Notes: generated by a model not told the origin, from the letters alone. A stretch of DNA of 64,000 bases from Desulfobotulus alkaliphilus (GCF_007830435.1 NZ_VLLC01000004.1:107265-171264); one strand, 5' to 3'; counted from the stretch's first letter, positions 40,979-50,117 are shown. A program made the numbers and translations.

Positions 40979-43201
40979 ATGCCCCAAAACCGTCCACCCA
41001 GCGAAGAAAGAAAACGCCGTAAACGGGAACTGATTCTCATCCTCTGCCTTCTGCCCCTGGTGGCCCTTCTCACCTTTGCGGAAACCCACTTTCTGAACTT
41101 TGGCGCAGACTTTCCCCTGTCCCATACCCTGCTGATGTTTGCCATCATCAACATCAATCTTCTCCTTCTGCTGCTGCTTATCTTTCTGGTTTTTAGGAAT
41201 CTGGTCAAACTCTACTATGACAGAAAACAAGGACAGCCCGGTGCAAAGCTGCGTACCCGGCTGCTCATTGCCTTTGTCACCCTGACCCTGCTGCCCACCA
41301 CCGTGCTGTTCATTTTTTCCATCAACTTCATCTCCACCAGTATTGCCTTCTGGTTCAACGTGCCCGTGGAACAGGCCCTTGAGAACTCCATTTCCGTAGG
41401 GCGGCACATCTACACGCAGACAACGGATAACAATCGGTTTTTCATTGAAAAAACAGCAGATGAAATTCAGAAGAAAAAGCTCTTGCATACGCAGACTGCA
41501 AAAGCTCTTCAGCAATACGCCGCTGGCAGACTGGCTGCCCTTCCCATGGACACGCTGGATATCCATGATCCCAAGGGCAAGATACTTTTTTCAGCTAAAT
41601 CAGAAAAACTGGATGCCAGCCTCACCCCCCTCTCTCCCGAAGAAATCTTCAGGCTGAATATTAACGACACAGGCACAAAAAATATCACGGAAACTTTCCT
41701 TTCGGGAGAACTCATCCGTACCATTGCCGCCATTCCCTTCCGTGCGGAAAACGAAGCCATTGAAGGCTATCTTGTTATGGGCAGCCTGATACCCACAACC
41801 CTCATCCGCAACCTTGAGGCCATCTCCCAGGGCAGCAGTGAATATCAACAGGTCAAGCTGCTCCGCCAGCCAGTGCAACAGGTTTATTATCTGGCCCTTA
41901 CCATCGTAGCTCTGCTGGTTCTGTTCTGCGCCATCTGGTTTGCCTTTTATCTGGCCCGTACCATTACGACACCCCTTATGGAGCTGGCCCATGCCACCCG
42001 TCGCATCGGCGAGGGGGATCTTGGGTTTCAAATTGCACCGGCAGGCGATGATGAAATTGGAATTCTGGTGAATGCCTTCAACCGCATGACCAGAGACCTC
42101 CAGATGGGCCAGGAACAGCTGGCCCTTTCGGCCCGCATGCTGCGCCAGCAGAATGCAGAAATTGAAGAACGCAGGCGCTACATTGAAACCATCTTAAAAA
42201 ATGTTTCTGCCGGGGTGATTTCCTTTAATTCTTCGGGCATTGTAACAACCATCAATCCTTCTGCGGAAAAAATGCTGGGGCTTTCCGCAGGCAGCATGCT
42301 CAAACGCCCCTACAAAAAAAGTATTCCGGAAACATACAGAAAACTGGCTGAAAATTACGAAAAAACAATCCGGGAGAGCAAGAGCGACCTGGAATTTCCC
42401 ATCTCCCTTACCGTGGACAACCAGCCACGAAATTTCCACATGCACTTTTCCGCCCTCATGGATGATACGGGCAGACGCATGGGAACGGTCATGGTTTTTG
42501 ACGACGTAACGGAGCTGGAAAAGGCCCAGCGCATGGCCGCATGGCGGGAGGTGGCAAGGCGCATTGCCCATGAGGTGAAAAACCCCCTCACCCCCCTTTC
42601 CCTTTCTGCCCAGCGCCTGCGCAGAAAATACAAAAACATGCTGGAAGATCCGGTTTTCAATGAATGCACCCGCACCATCATGGATCATGTGGATGTCATC
42701 CGCAATCTGGTAAACGAATTTGCCGAATATGCCCGCTTCCCGGCAGCCCGGCTCCGGCCCGGGAATCTTAAACCCCTTGTATCGGATACAGTGGCCGCCT
42801 TCCGGGAAGCCCACCCCGGCATCCGCTTTTCCTTTCATGCAGAAAACCATATTCCCCGCATCCCCATGGATGCCCAGCAGACCCATCAGCTCCTCCTGAA
42901 TCTTCTGGGCAATGCCGCTGGCGCTCTGGGAGAAAAAGGAGAAATTCAGGTTGCCCTTTTCAGACCATCGGGTAAAAACATCCTGCGCCTTGAAATCCGG
43001 GACAATGGCCCCGGCATCTCGCCGGAGGAAAAGGGAAGGCTTTTTGAACCCTACTACTCCACCAAAAGCAGTGGCACCGGCCTGGGACTGGCCATTGTCA
43101 ACTCCATTGTCACAGAACACAAGGCCAGCATTGAGGTGCTGGATAACAGCCCTTCGGGTGCCTGCTTCCGCATTGACTACCCCCTGCATGAGGAAGAATA
43201 A
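40979..43201 (+). CDS. NtrY-like membrane sensor histidine kinase
   Basis: A 740-residue sensor kinase. Four membrane helices lie near the N-terminus (about 18-38, 48-70, 98-118 and 300-325). A periplasmic region of about 170 residues is followed by a HAMP domain (ELAHATRRIGEGDLGFQI), a PAS domain (ILKNVSAGVISFNSSGIV) and a HisKA/HATPase core. The phosphoacceptor is H531 in RIAHEVKNPLTPLSLSAQR, which is the NtrY type. N, G1 and G2 boxes are NLLGNAAGAL, DNGPGISPEE and GTGLGLAIVNSI. It pairs with the response regulator 69 bp downstream. In relatives NtrY responds to nitrogen or redox state; the signal here is unknown. Confidence 0.94.
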   Translation: MPQNRPPSEERKRRKRELILILCLLPLVALLTFAETHFLNFGADFPLSHTLLMFAIININLLLLLLLIFLVFRNLVKLYYDRKQGQPGAKLRTRLLIAFVTLTLLPTTVLFIFSINFISTSIAFWFNVPVEQALENSISVGRHIYTQTTDNNRFFIEKTADEIQKKKLLHTQTAKALQQYAAGRLAALPMDTLDIHDPKGKILFSAKSEKLDASLTPLSPEEIFRLNINDTGTKNITETFLSGELIRTIAAIPFRAENEAIEGYLVMGSLIPTTLIRNLEAISQGSSEYQQVKLLRQPVQQVYYLALTIVALLVLFCAIWFAFYLARTITTPLMELAHATRRIGEGDLGFQIAPAGDDEIGILVNAFNRMTRDLQMGQEQLALSARMLRQQNAEIEERRRYIETILKNVSAGVISFNSSGIVTTINPSAEKMLGLSAGSMLKRPYKKSIPETYRKLAENYEKTIRESKSDLEFPISLTVDNQPRNFHMHFSALMDDTGRRMGTVMVFDDVTELEKAQRMAAWREVARRIAHEVKNPLTPLSLSAQRLRRKYKNMLEDPVFNECTRTIMDHVDVIRNLVNEFAEYARFPAARLRPGNLKPLVSDTVAAFREAHPGIRFSFHAENHIPRIPMDAQQTHQLLLNLLGNAAGALGEKGEIQVALFRPSGKNILRLEIRDNGPGISPEEKGRLFEPYYSTKSSGTGLGLAIVNSIVTEHKASIEVLDNSPSGACFRIDYPLHEEE

Positions 43202-43270
43202 AGCATCCTTCTGCCTGCAGCCCGAACAAAATACCAGGCCTAATGCCTTAAAAAAATAAGGAGAAAACCC

Positions 43271-44611
43271 ATGTTTCCCACACTCCTCATTGTGGATGAT
43301 GAACCGGGCATCCTCAAAACCCTTGGTGATCTTCTGCAGGACGAAGGTTTTGAGATAAAAACCGCAGCCAACGGATATGAAGCCTTAAAACGCATAGAAG
43401 AAGAGGTGCCGGATCTTGTACTTCTGGACATCTGGATGCCCGGCATGGACGGTATTGATACCTTAAAAGAAATCCGGAAAACGGAACCCCACCTGCCCGT
43501 AGTAATGATCACAGGCCACGGCACCATTGATACGGCAGTCACGGCCACAAAAACGGGGGCCTTTGATTTTATAGAAAAACCCCTGTCCATAGACAAGGTA
43601 CTCATCACCATTCACAATGCCCTGAATTTCCAGAAACTGGAGGAAGAAAACCGCTATCTCAAGAAAAAAAATCTGGACCGCCACGCCATCACCGGCAACT
43701 CAGCCCCTGCGCAGCAGCTGCGGCTTCAGGTTTTTCAGGCGGCGGGCAGCCCCATGCCTGCCCTGATTCTGGGAGAAAACGGTACGGGCAAGGAGCTGGT
43801 TGCCCGCAGCCTGCACCAGCTCAGTCAGCGTTCCGAGGAAGCCCTCATCTGTGTCAACTGTGCCGCCTTTTCTCCGGAACACATTGAACAGGAGCTCTTT
43901 GGCATGGAAAAGGGCGGGACAGACAGCGCACTTCCCCGCCACAAGGGCAGCATAGAAATGGCCCACAAGGGCAGTCTTTTTCTGGATCAGGTGGCAGATC
44001 TTCCCATGTCCGCCCAGGGACACCTTCTGCGCTTTCTGGAGGATGGCCGCTTTCACAGGGCCGGGGGCAGCCGGGAAATACAGGTGGATGTGCGCATCAT
44101 CGCAGCCACCAACAGAAATCTGGAGCAGGAAATCCGTATGGGTAACTTCCGGGAAGATCTTTATTACAGGCTTGCCGTGCTTCCCATTACCGTTCCCCCC
44201 TTAAGGGAAAGAAAGGAAGACATCGCTCCCCTGGCAAAACTCTTCCTTGAAGAAGCCTCCATACGCAGTAAAATACCCGTAAAAACCCTCCGCCCGGAAG
44301 CCCTTGATCTTCTCTGTGACCACGACTGGCCGGGAAACGTCCGGGAGCTGAAAAACATCATGGAGAGACTGGCCATCTCCGCACAGGAAACCACCATCTC
44401 CCCCTCATCTCTGGAAGATCTCGGATTCGGCATGCCTGCACTGCCCGACCCCATGGCCGCAAGGGATTACAGGAGTGCCATGGATCTTTTCAGCGCCATG
44501 TATCTGCGCAGGCAGCTTGCCATACACAACCACAACATTCCGGAAGCAGCAGCGGCCTGCGGCCTGGACCCGGAAACCTTCCAAAAACACATGGAAGCCC
44601 TGGCAGGATGA
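43271..44611 (+). CDS. NtrX-like response regulator with degenerate sigma-54 activation motifs
   Basis: A 446-residue regulator: receiver (1-120) with D10, phosphoacceptor D53 (LLDIWMPGMDG) and K103; AAA+ domain (140-375); Fis-type HTH at the C-terminus (IPEAAAACGLDPETFQKH). Walker A GENGTGKE (168-175) is intact. The GAFTGA loop that contacts sigma-54 is replaced by GGTDSA (215-220), and the catalytic Walker B glutamate is Gln at 240 (LFLDQVAD instead of LFLDE). It is therefore unlikely to remodel sigma-54 holoenzyme and may act as an ordinary DNA-binding activator or repressor. Loss of GAFTGA is known for some NtrC/NtrX proteins. It overlaps rsmD by 4 bp (ATGA). Confidence 0.93.
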   Translation: MFPTLLIVDDEPGILKTLGDLLQDEGFEIKTAANGYEALKRIEEEVPDLVLLDIWMPGMDGIDTLKEIRKTEPHLPVVMITGHGTIDTAVTATKTGAFDFIEKPLSIDKVLITIHNALNFQKLEEENRYLKKKNLDRHAITGNSAPAQQLRLQVFQAAGSPMPALILGENGTGKELVARSLHQLSQRSEEALICVNCAAFSPEHIEQELFGMEKGGTDSALPRHKGSIEMAHKGSLFLDQVADLPMSAQGHLLRFLEDGRFHRAGGSREIQVDVRIIAATNRNLEQEIRMGNFREDLYYRLAVLPITVPPLRERKEDIAPLAKLFLEEASIRSKIPVKTLRPEALDLLCDHDWPGNVRELKNIMERLAISAQETTISPSSLEDLGFGMPALPDPMAARDYRSAMDLFSAMYLRRQLAIHNHNIPEAAAACGLDPETFQKHMEALAG

Positions 44612-45180
44612 GGATTATCGCAGGCAGCCTCAAAAGGCGCAGCATCAAAGCCCCCTCCGGCACCGATACCCGCCCCACCAGCGACCGCCTCAGGGAAAGC
44701 CTTTTCTCCATACTGGGTGCAGACCGTGTGCAAGGGGCAAGGGTACTGGATCTTTTTGCAGGAACCGGCGCCCTTGGCATGGAAGCCCTCAGCCGCGGCG
44801 CCCTGTCTGCGGTCTTTGTGGAACAGCATCCCCAGGCCCTGAAAGTGCTGTATCAGAATATTGAAAACTTAGGCCTTGAAGACAGAAGCCGCATCATTAA
44901 ATGGAATATCAGAAAAGATCTCCGCTGCCTGCGCAATGAAGAACCCTTTGACCTTATTTTCATGGACCCGCCCTATGGCAGGGGCCTTACGGCCATTGCC
45001 CTTGGACATCTGAAAAAAGGCGGACTGCTGACACCCGCATCCTGCATCATCTGCGAGCATACGGCAGAAGATCCCCTGCCCCCGGAAGAGGAAGGCTTCG
45101 TAAGGGAAGACCTGCGGACCTACGGTAAAACCCTTCTGGCAAGGCTTTCCTTTCAAAACAGCAAAGAAGAGAAACATTGA
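44608..45180 (+). CDS. rsmD: 16S rRNA (guanine-966 N2)-methyltransferase
   Basis: A 190-residue RsmD-type enzyme. It begins MRIIAGSLKRRSIKAPSG, the usual N-terminus with GTDTRPTSDRLRESLFSIL (part: TRPTSDRLRESLF). The SAM site is VLDLFAGTGALGMEALSRGA, and the catalytic N6/N2-type motif is FMDPPYG. Methylation of G966 is a late step in 30S assembly. The ATG overlaps the stop of the response-regulator gene (ATGA), so they are coupled. coaD often follows rsmD, as it does here after 119 bp. Confidence 0.95.
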   Translation: MRIIAGSLKRRSIKAPSGTDTRPTSDRLRESLFSILGADRVQGARVLDLFAGTGALGMEALSRGALSAVFVEQHPQALKVLYQNIENLGLEDRSRIIKWNIRKDLRCLRNEEPFDLIFMDPPYGRGLTAIALGHLKKGGLLTPASCIICEHTAEDPLPPEEEGFVREDLRTYGKTLLARLSFQNSKEEKH

Positions 45181-45299
45181 TTTTTTCTATATCTTAACAT
45201 AAAGAAACTTCCGGACAGCACAATGGAGCAACTTCGGACCTTTCACTGTGTGTCGGATATTAAAATTTCTAATTACTACCCGGAATCAGGTGAACTCCC

Positions 45300-45797
45300 A
45301 TGGAAGCCACAAAAAGCATTGCCATTTATCCCGGCTCCTTTGATCCCTTAACCAACGGTCACACGGACATCATCGAGCGGGCACTGGGTATTTTTGATAA
45401 AGTGATTGTCGCCATCCTCCACAACCCGAAAAAAACCGGTCTTTTTACGGTGGAGGAGCGCAAGGAACTGATCCGGGAAAGCCTTGCCGAACACAGAGAC
45501 CGCATCGAGGTGGACAGCTTTGATGGTCTGCTGGTGGATTATGCGGAGCAAAAGGGTGCCAGGGCCATTGTCCGGGGCATGCGGGCCATGGGCGATTTTG
45601 AAAGCGAATTTCAGATGGCCATGATGAACCGTCGCCTGAACCGGGATGTTCAGACGGTATTTCTTATCACAGGGCTGCGCTGGATTTTCACAAGCTCTTC
45701 CGTCATCAAGGAAGCGGCCAGTTTCGGAGCGGATATTTCCGGTATGGTCAGCCCCGTGGTACATCAGCGGCTTAAGGAAAAGCTGGGCAAGGAATAA
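45300..45797 (+). CDS. coaD: Phosphopantetheine adenylyltransferase
   Basis: A 165-residue CoaD, the penultimate enzyme of CoA synthesis, which joins ATP to 4'-phosphopantetheine. Motifs: IYPGSFDPLTNGHTDII (the TxxGH nucleotidyl-transfer site), a RGMRAMGDFESEFQMAMMNRRL core (part: DFESEFQMA) and TSSSVIKEAASFGADISG at the C-terminus. Length and order are standard. The pairing with rsmD is widespread in bacteria. The gene for the LysR regulator starts 4 bp after its stop. Confidence 0.97.
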   Translation: MEATKSIAIYPGSFDPLTNGHTDIIERALGIFDKVIVAILHNPKKTGLFTVEERKELIRESLAEHRDRIEVDSFDGLLVDYAEQKGARAIVRGMRAMGDFESEFQMAMMNRRLNRDVQTVFLITGLRWIFTSSSVIKEAASFGADISGMVSPVVHQRLKEKLGKE

Positions 45798-45801
45798 TCC
45801 A

Positions 45802-46713
45802 ATGGATTTATGGCAGTTGAATATTTTCTGCAAGGTTGTGGAGCGCAAAAGCTTTTCCAAGGCAGGTCAGTCCGTGCATCTCTCCCAGCCAACCATCAGC
45901 AGTCACATCCGGGATCTGGAAAGCCATTTCGGATGCCGCCTCATTGACAGGCTGGGCAAGGAAGCCGTTCCCACCAAAGCAGGCCGTCTTCTGTATCAGC
46001 ATGCCCGCCGCATGCTGCAGCTGCGGGATGAAACGGAAACGGCCATGGCGGAATTTCAGGGTGCCATCAAAGGGCGCTTTGTGGTGGGGGGGAGCACCAT
46101 TCCCGGGGCCTATATTCTGCCAAAGCTGGTTGGCGGATTTGCGGAACGCCACCCCGACGTCACCCTTTCCCTTGTCATTGGAGACAGCGATCAGATTCTT
46201 ACGGAAACACTGGAAGGTACTCTGGAACTGGGAATTATCGGAGCCCTTTCCAAAGACCGCAGGGCGGAACAGATCTGCATACTGGAAGACATCATGGGAC
46301 TTATGGTCCCTGCCTCCCATCCCCTGACCGACCGGAAAAGCATTGATCTTGAAACGCTGTCCAAAACTCCTTTTATTCTCAGGGAAAAGGGCTCCGGAAC
46401 CCGTCAGGCCATCAGCAGCCACTTAAAAACCCTTGGCATCTCCATAGAAGATCTCTGTGTGGTGGCAGAAATGGGCAATACCCAGGCCGTGATACAGGGG
46501 ATCAAAAGCGGTCTCGGAGTCTCCATCCTCTCGCCCGTGGCCGTGGAAGAAGAACTTGCTTCCGGCCGTATCCGCTGCATTCCGGTGGAAGGCCTTCACC
46601 TTTCCAGAAATTTCTATCTGACCCGTCACAGGGACAGAACCCCCTCCCCCCTGTGCACGGCCTTTATCCGGTACATGCAGGAAATTTACAGCCTGCCGGA
46701 GGGATTGATTTAA
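45802..46713 (+). CDS. LysR-family regulator, selenium-metabolism-associated type
   Basis: A 303-residue LysR regulator. It starts MDLWQLNIFCKVVERKSFSKAGQSVHLSQPTISSHI (read in parts: DLWQLNIFCKVVE and SQPTISSHIRDLE), and continues GCRLIDRLGKEAVPTKAGRLL and GRFVVGGSTIPGAYILPKLV. These features fit the subgroup described as selenium metabolism-associated LysR, found near sel genes in anaerobes; no sel gene is in the window, so the link rests on sequence pattern alone. The effector-binding domain spans about 92-300. ATG 45802 follows AAGGA and lies 4 bp after the coaD stop, so it may be co-transcribed with coaD. Confidence 0.85.
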   Translation: MDLWQLNIFCKVVERKSFSKAGQSVHLSQPTISSHIRDLESHFGCRLIDRLGKEAVPTKAGRLLYQHARRMLQLRDETETAMAEFQGAIKGRFVVGGSTIPGAYILPKLVGGFAERHPDVTLSLVIGDSDQILTETLEGTLELGIIGALSKDRRAEQICILEDIMGLMVPASHPLTDRKSIDLETLSKTPFILREKGSGTRQAISSHLKTLGISIEDLCVVAEMGNTQAVIQGIKSGLGVSILSPVAVEEELASGRIRCIPVEGLHLSRNFYLTRHRDRTPSPLCTAFIRYMQEIYSLPEGLI

Positions 46714-46873
46714 TGGCTAATAAAGCACCCCTATTTTCCCGTAGTTATTTTTAGTCATTGAATACAAACAGATACAAACCCTTATTTCATAATAAAAGGA
46801 CTTCCCTAACCTTCCCAACAGTAAAACCGTACAGGTAAAAACTTCAACGGTATAATTCCTGAAGGAAAATCCA

Positions 46874-47053
46874 ATGCCCATCATCACCATTGCCCTGAAA
46901 GAAGGCCGCAGCCAGGAACAGAAAAAAAAGGTTGCCGAAGAAATCACCCGTATTGTTGCTGAAAACATGGATGTTGATCCTTCCAGAATCTGGATACGTT
47001 TTGATGACTTTTCACCCGCTGATTTTGCAACGGGTGGTAAAATGCACGGATGA
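46874..47053 (+). CDS. 4-oxalocrotonate tautomerase family protein (small)
   Basis: A 59-residue protein, easily missed because of its size. It begins MPIITIALKEGRS, so Pro2 becomes the N-terminal catalytic proline after Met removal. The helix QEQKKKVAEEITRIVAE and the strand SRIWIRFDDFSPADFATGG follow, the latter with the family's VxIxFxD pattern. Proteins of this type are hexameric tautomerases that interconvert keto and enol acids; the physiological substrate here is unknown. The ribosome site GAAGGAAAAT precedes the ATG. It stands between the LysR gene and the thioesterase gene on the same strand. Confidence 0.88.
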   Translation: MPIITIALKEGRSQEQKKKVAEEITRIVAENMDVDPSRIWIRFDDFSPADFATGGKMHG

Positions 47054-47118
47054 GTTCTGATCTTCTGCCTGAGCATACCGGGTGTCTCCTGTAATCCCTG
47101 TTTTTTACGGAAGTGGCG

Positions 47119-47877
47119 ATGAACAAAGATGATAAAAGTGAAATTTTCACCCAGACAGGCAGGGTTCCCTATTCCCACGTGGGAATGGACGGGCACCTGA
47201 AACCCGCAGCCGTGCTGAATATCTGCCAGGACATTGCCAGCCGACACGCTTTTGCTCTGGGCGTTTCCGCCCTGCATGTGGCAGCCCTGAACAAAATATG
47301 GGTGGTAAACAGATATCACTTTGAGTTTTATCGATTCCCGGCATGGGATGAACTTTTTACCCTGCGGTCATGGCGGGCCCCCCTTCGCAGGCTCTATGAG
47401 ATCCGTCGCTTTGAGCTTTCCGATGAAATGGGCCAGCCTCTCATGGAAAGTACCTGTGCCTGGGTCCTGGTGGATAAAAATACGGGGAAACCGGTCCGGC
47501 TGTCCAGGGCCATGCCTCCTGAGTTATGTGAGAATGATGGCAGCATTCCCTTTGAAACGGAAGAAATCCCTCTGCCTCCGGATACGGCGCAGACCATGGA
47601 TTTTTCCGTACTTCAGGATGATATGGATTACAACCGCCACGCCAACAATACAGCCTACCTCAAGTGGTCGCTGGAAGCCCTCTCCCCATCGGAGCTTTTT
47701 CCCTGCCGCATCAGAAAGCTTGATATCCACTATCACCATGATATCGGCCCTCCCCGCAGTGTCCGGGTATACACGGCAAGGGAAGAAGCAGGCGACGGGC
47801 TGTGCTGTGTGCAGGCCATCCGTGCGGCAGATACGGGGGAGGTGCTGACGGGTATCCGGATGGACCTCAGCCTCTGA
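47119..47877 (+). CDS. Acyl-ACP thioesterase family protein
   Basis: A 252-residue protein with two hotdog domains, matching bacterial members of the acyl-ACP thioesterase family (FatA/FatB-like, PF01643). The first domain has GHLKPAAVLNICQDIASRHA and a central VNRYHFEFYRFP; the second begins near DFSVLQDDMDYNRHANNTAYLKW, whose DMDYNRHANN matches the D-x-N-x-H-x-N active-site pattern. It would release fatty acids from acyl-carrier protein, or act on CoA esters. The start ATG 47119 is favoured over GTG 47113 for ribosome-site spacing (GGAAG). A strong terminator follows. Confidence 0.88.
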   Translation: MNKDDKSEIFTQTGRVPYSHVGMDGHLKPAAVLNICQDIASRHAFALGVSALHVAALNKIWVVNRYHFEFYRFPAWDELFTLRSWRAPLRRLYEIRRFELSDEMGQPLMESTCAWVLVDKNTGKPVRLSRAMPPELCENDGSIPFETEEIPLPPDTAQTMDFSVLQDDMDYNRHANNTAYLKWSLEALSPSELFPCRIRKLDIHYHHDIGPPRSVRVYTAREEAGDGLCCVQAIRAADTGEVLTGIRMDLSL

Positions 47878-47918
47878 CAGCATGCCATTCTGCTTACTTC
47901 GGCGGCAGCATTTCAGAT

Positions 47919-47966
47919 AAAAAACTCCGGCCCCTTTCCTTAAAAAAAGATGGCCGGAGTTTTTTT
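47919..47966 (+). terminator. Intrinsic terminator after the thioesterase gene
   Basis: Perfect 14-bp stem AAAAAACTCCGGCC with GGCCGGAGTTTTTT, with a 19-base loop and a T-run on the plus strand. A-rich and T-rich arms allow bidirectional function. Confidence 0.88.
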
Positions 47967-48047
47967 GGCAGAAAATCAGAACCTGTTCAGGCTCTGTTGA
48001 TGCTTCAACACTGCCATCCCATGAAAATAAGCGGGGCATTCACAAGG

Positions 48048-48097
48048 CGCAGGACAAAAAGCTCCCGAATCCGACACTCAAGATCCATAGGCATTTT
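48048..48097 (-). repeat. Fragment of the structured repeat family (copy D)
   Basis: About 50 bp. On the minus strand it reads AAAATGCCTATGGATCTTGAGTGTCGGATTCGGGAGCTTTTTGTCCTGCG (quoted here by its marks: GCCTATGGATCTTGAGTG and TTCGGGAGCTT). It matches the junction of nested element 1 and the main repeat in copy B (about 20859-20910) with only a few differences. Its edge coincides with the stop codon of the flavin oxidoreductase gene. Confidence 0.72.
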
Positions 48098-50117
48098 ACA
48101 CTGCCCTTCCGGCAGCATACCCCTGATGCACGGCGTCAAAGGCAAGGCCGATTTTTGCCGCATCACCAATGACCTGACAGGAAATACCCAGAGCTTCCAC
48201 AACCTCCTTCAGTGCGGAAACGGGCTTTGAGCCTGCCGCCAGTACCACGGAATCCGCAGGAATCAGCTCCAGGCCATCATTGCCTTCCACCTTCACACCT
48301 TCCTTCGTTATTTCAAGGGCTTTGGTGGTAACATCCGTACGGATGCCAATGCGCTTCATTTCCTGCATCATGGTCCAGCGGGTGGACTTACCGATATCTT
48401 TGCCCAGAGACTGGGTCATTTCGATGAGGGTCACATTCTTGGTACCCTTTGTGGCCAGTTCGTAGAGTTTTTCCACGTCATCGGCCCTGTTCACAAAGAG
48501 AAACTTCAGCTCCTCCCCGGAAAGGGTGCCCTTTTCCCCAAGGAAGATGGACGTTTCCACACCCACGGCACCACCGCCGATGACCACAACATTTTTACCC
48601 GTATGGGCACGGTCTTCCAGCACATCCCAGGCCTGCACCACATGGGGAAGGTCTGCGCCGGGGATGGGCGGGGAAAGGGGTTCCGCGCCAGTGGCAAGGA
48701 TAACGGCATCGGGCTTTTCCTTTTCCAGCAGGGCCTTGTCTACAGTGGTTTTCAACATAACCCGGATATTGTTCACCTGTACCTGAGTGGCAAGATCCTT
48801 TGCAAGCTCTGCAAATTCCTCCCGTCCCGGAGGTGCGGCTGCCAGATAAAGCTGGCCTCCCAGACGGCTGGACGCCTCAAAAAGGGTAACATCGTGGCCC
48901 TTTTCATTGGCAGCCAGGGCGGCACTCATGCCTGCGGCACCCCCGCCGATGACAAAGACCTTTTTCACCCTGTCGGCCTTAACCGCAGCCATTTTGAATT
49001 CATAGCCCGCCCTCGGGTTACAGAGACATTCCACATGCTTGAATTTAAAGAGGTTGTCAAAACATCCCTGGGCACAGGCAATGCAGTGAATCACTTCATT
49101 TTCCCGGCCCTCTTCCGTTTTTTTCGGCAGAAAAGCATCGGCAATGAGGCTGCGGCCCATGGCCACCATGTCGCACATGTCATCGGCAATGAGCCTGCGG
49201 GCGTCTTTGGAATCGTTGATGCGGTGGCTGGCAATGACAGGAATGGAAACCACTTCCTTAATGCCCCTTGCCAGATAGGCATACACCCCTCTGGGAACGC
49301 TGGTGACAATCTGGGGAATACGGGCCTCGTGCCAGCCCACGTTGATGCACACCGCATCCACAAGACCGGAATCGGAAAGCTTTCGTGCATATTCCCGCAG
49401 TTCCACCCGGCCCATGCCTTCGGGCATGAGGTCGTTGCCGTTCATGCGGACCACAACGGGATAATCCGGCCCTACGGTTTTTCTGATGGCCGAGAAAATT
49501 TCCAGGGCAAAGCGGCAGCGGTTTTCAAAGGGGCCACCGTATTCATCTTCCCGCTTGTTGGTCAAGGGAGAGAGGAATTCACTGATGAGATAGCCCGTGC
49601 CACTCAGGATTTCCACGCCGTCAAAACCGGCAGCCTTGACACGACCTGCGGCAGCAGCAAAATCCGCCACGGTCTGATCAATGTCTTCCTTGGTCATTGC
49701 CCTTGGAACTTCACGGGTGAGATTGGAAGCAATGGCAGACGGCGCAACGGGCTGTTTACCGTTCAGGAGCATGGAATGGTTGTAACGGCCTGCATGGTTG
49801 AGCTGTACCAGCGCACGGCAGTCATGCTGCCTGATGGCATCGGCCATCTTTTTAAGGCCGGGAATGTGGGCATCCTCGTGGGCACCGATGTGGGTGACGT
49901 TGGCGGAAAGCTCATTAACGGAGGCGTAGCCCACGCAGATGGCACCGGCACCGCCTCTGGCCCTTTCTTCATAAAAGGCCGTAACCTGATCGGATACTTC
50001 ATAATTTTCACACATACCAAGGTGCATGGCAGGCATATAGATACGGTTTTTTACCGTCATGCTGCCAATCTGGATGGGCTGGAACAGGGGATCGATTCCC
50101 CGGATCTGGGTGGTCAT
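48096..50117 (-). CDS. Old-yellow-enzyme/FAD-NAD(P) oxidoreductase (2,4-dienoyl-CoA reductase type)
   Basis: A 673-residue two-part flavoprotein. Residues 1-370 form an FMN TIM barrel of the NADH:flavin oxidoreductase family (MPAMHLGMCEN, QLNHAGRYN, GYLISEFLSPLTNKREDEYGG in part: SEFLSPLTN). Four cysteines follow for a 4Fe-4S cluster (HCIACAQGCFDNLF and ECLCNP). The C-terminal part is an FAD/NAD(P) module with GGGAAGMSAAL and VIGGGAVGVE. Relatives include 2,4-dienoyl-CoA reductase, trimethylamine dehydrogenase and enoate reductases. The start at 50117 has a perfect AAAGGAGG ribosome site, so the 11-codon longer frame is rejected. The stop TAA falls at the edge of repeat fragment D, so its C-terminus may have been altered by the repeat. 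Confidence 0.92.
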   Translation of the reverse strand: MTTQIRGIDPLFQPIQIGSMTVKNRIYMPAMHLGMCENYEVSDQVTAFYEERARGGAGAICVGYASVNELSANVTHIGAHEDAHIPGLKKMADAIRQHDCRALVQLNHAGRYNHSMLLNGKQPVAPSAIASNLTREVPRAMTKEDIDQTVADFAAAAGRVKAAGFDGVEILSGTGYLISEFLSPLTNKREDEYGGPFENRCRFALEIFSAIRKTVGPDYPVVVRMNGNDLMPEGMGRVELREYARKLSDSGLVDAVCINVGWHEARIPQIVTSVPRGVYAYLARGIKEVVSIPVIASHRINDSKDARRLIADDMCDMVAMGRSLIADAFLPKKTEEGRENEVIHCIACAQGCFDNLFKFKHVECLCNPRAGYEFKMAAVKADRVKKVFVIGGGAAGMSAALAANEKGHDVTLFEASSRLGGQLYLAAAPPGREEFAELAKDLATQVQVNNIRVMLKTTVDKALLEKEKPDAVILATGAEPLSPPIPGADLPHVVQAWDVLEDRAHTGKNVVVIGGGAVGVETSIFLGEKGTLSGEELKFLFVNRADDVEKLYELATKGTKNVTLIEMTQSLGKDIGKSTRWTMMQEMKRIGIRTDVTTKALEITKEGVKVEGNDGLELIPADSVVLAAGSKPVSALKEVVEALGISCQVIGDAAKIGLAFDAVHQGYAAGRAV

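Noticed and set aside
42194..43189. A 331-codon minus-strand frame inside the NtrY-like kinase gene
   Set aside because: Antisense shadow; the plus-strand frame has all kinase boxes.
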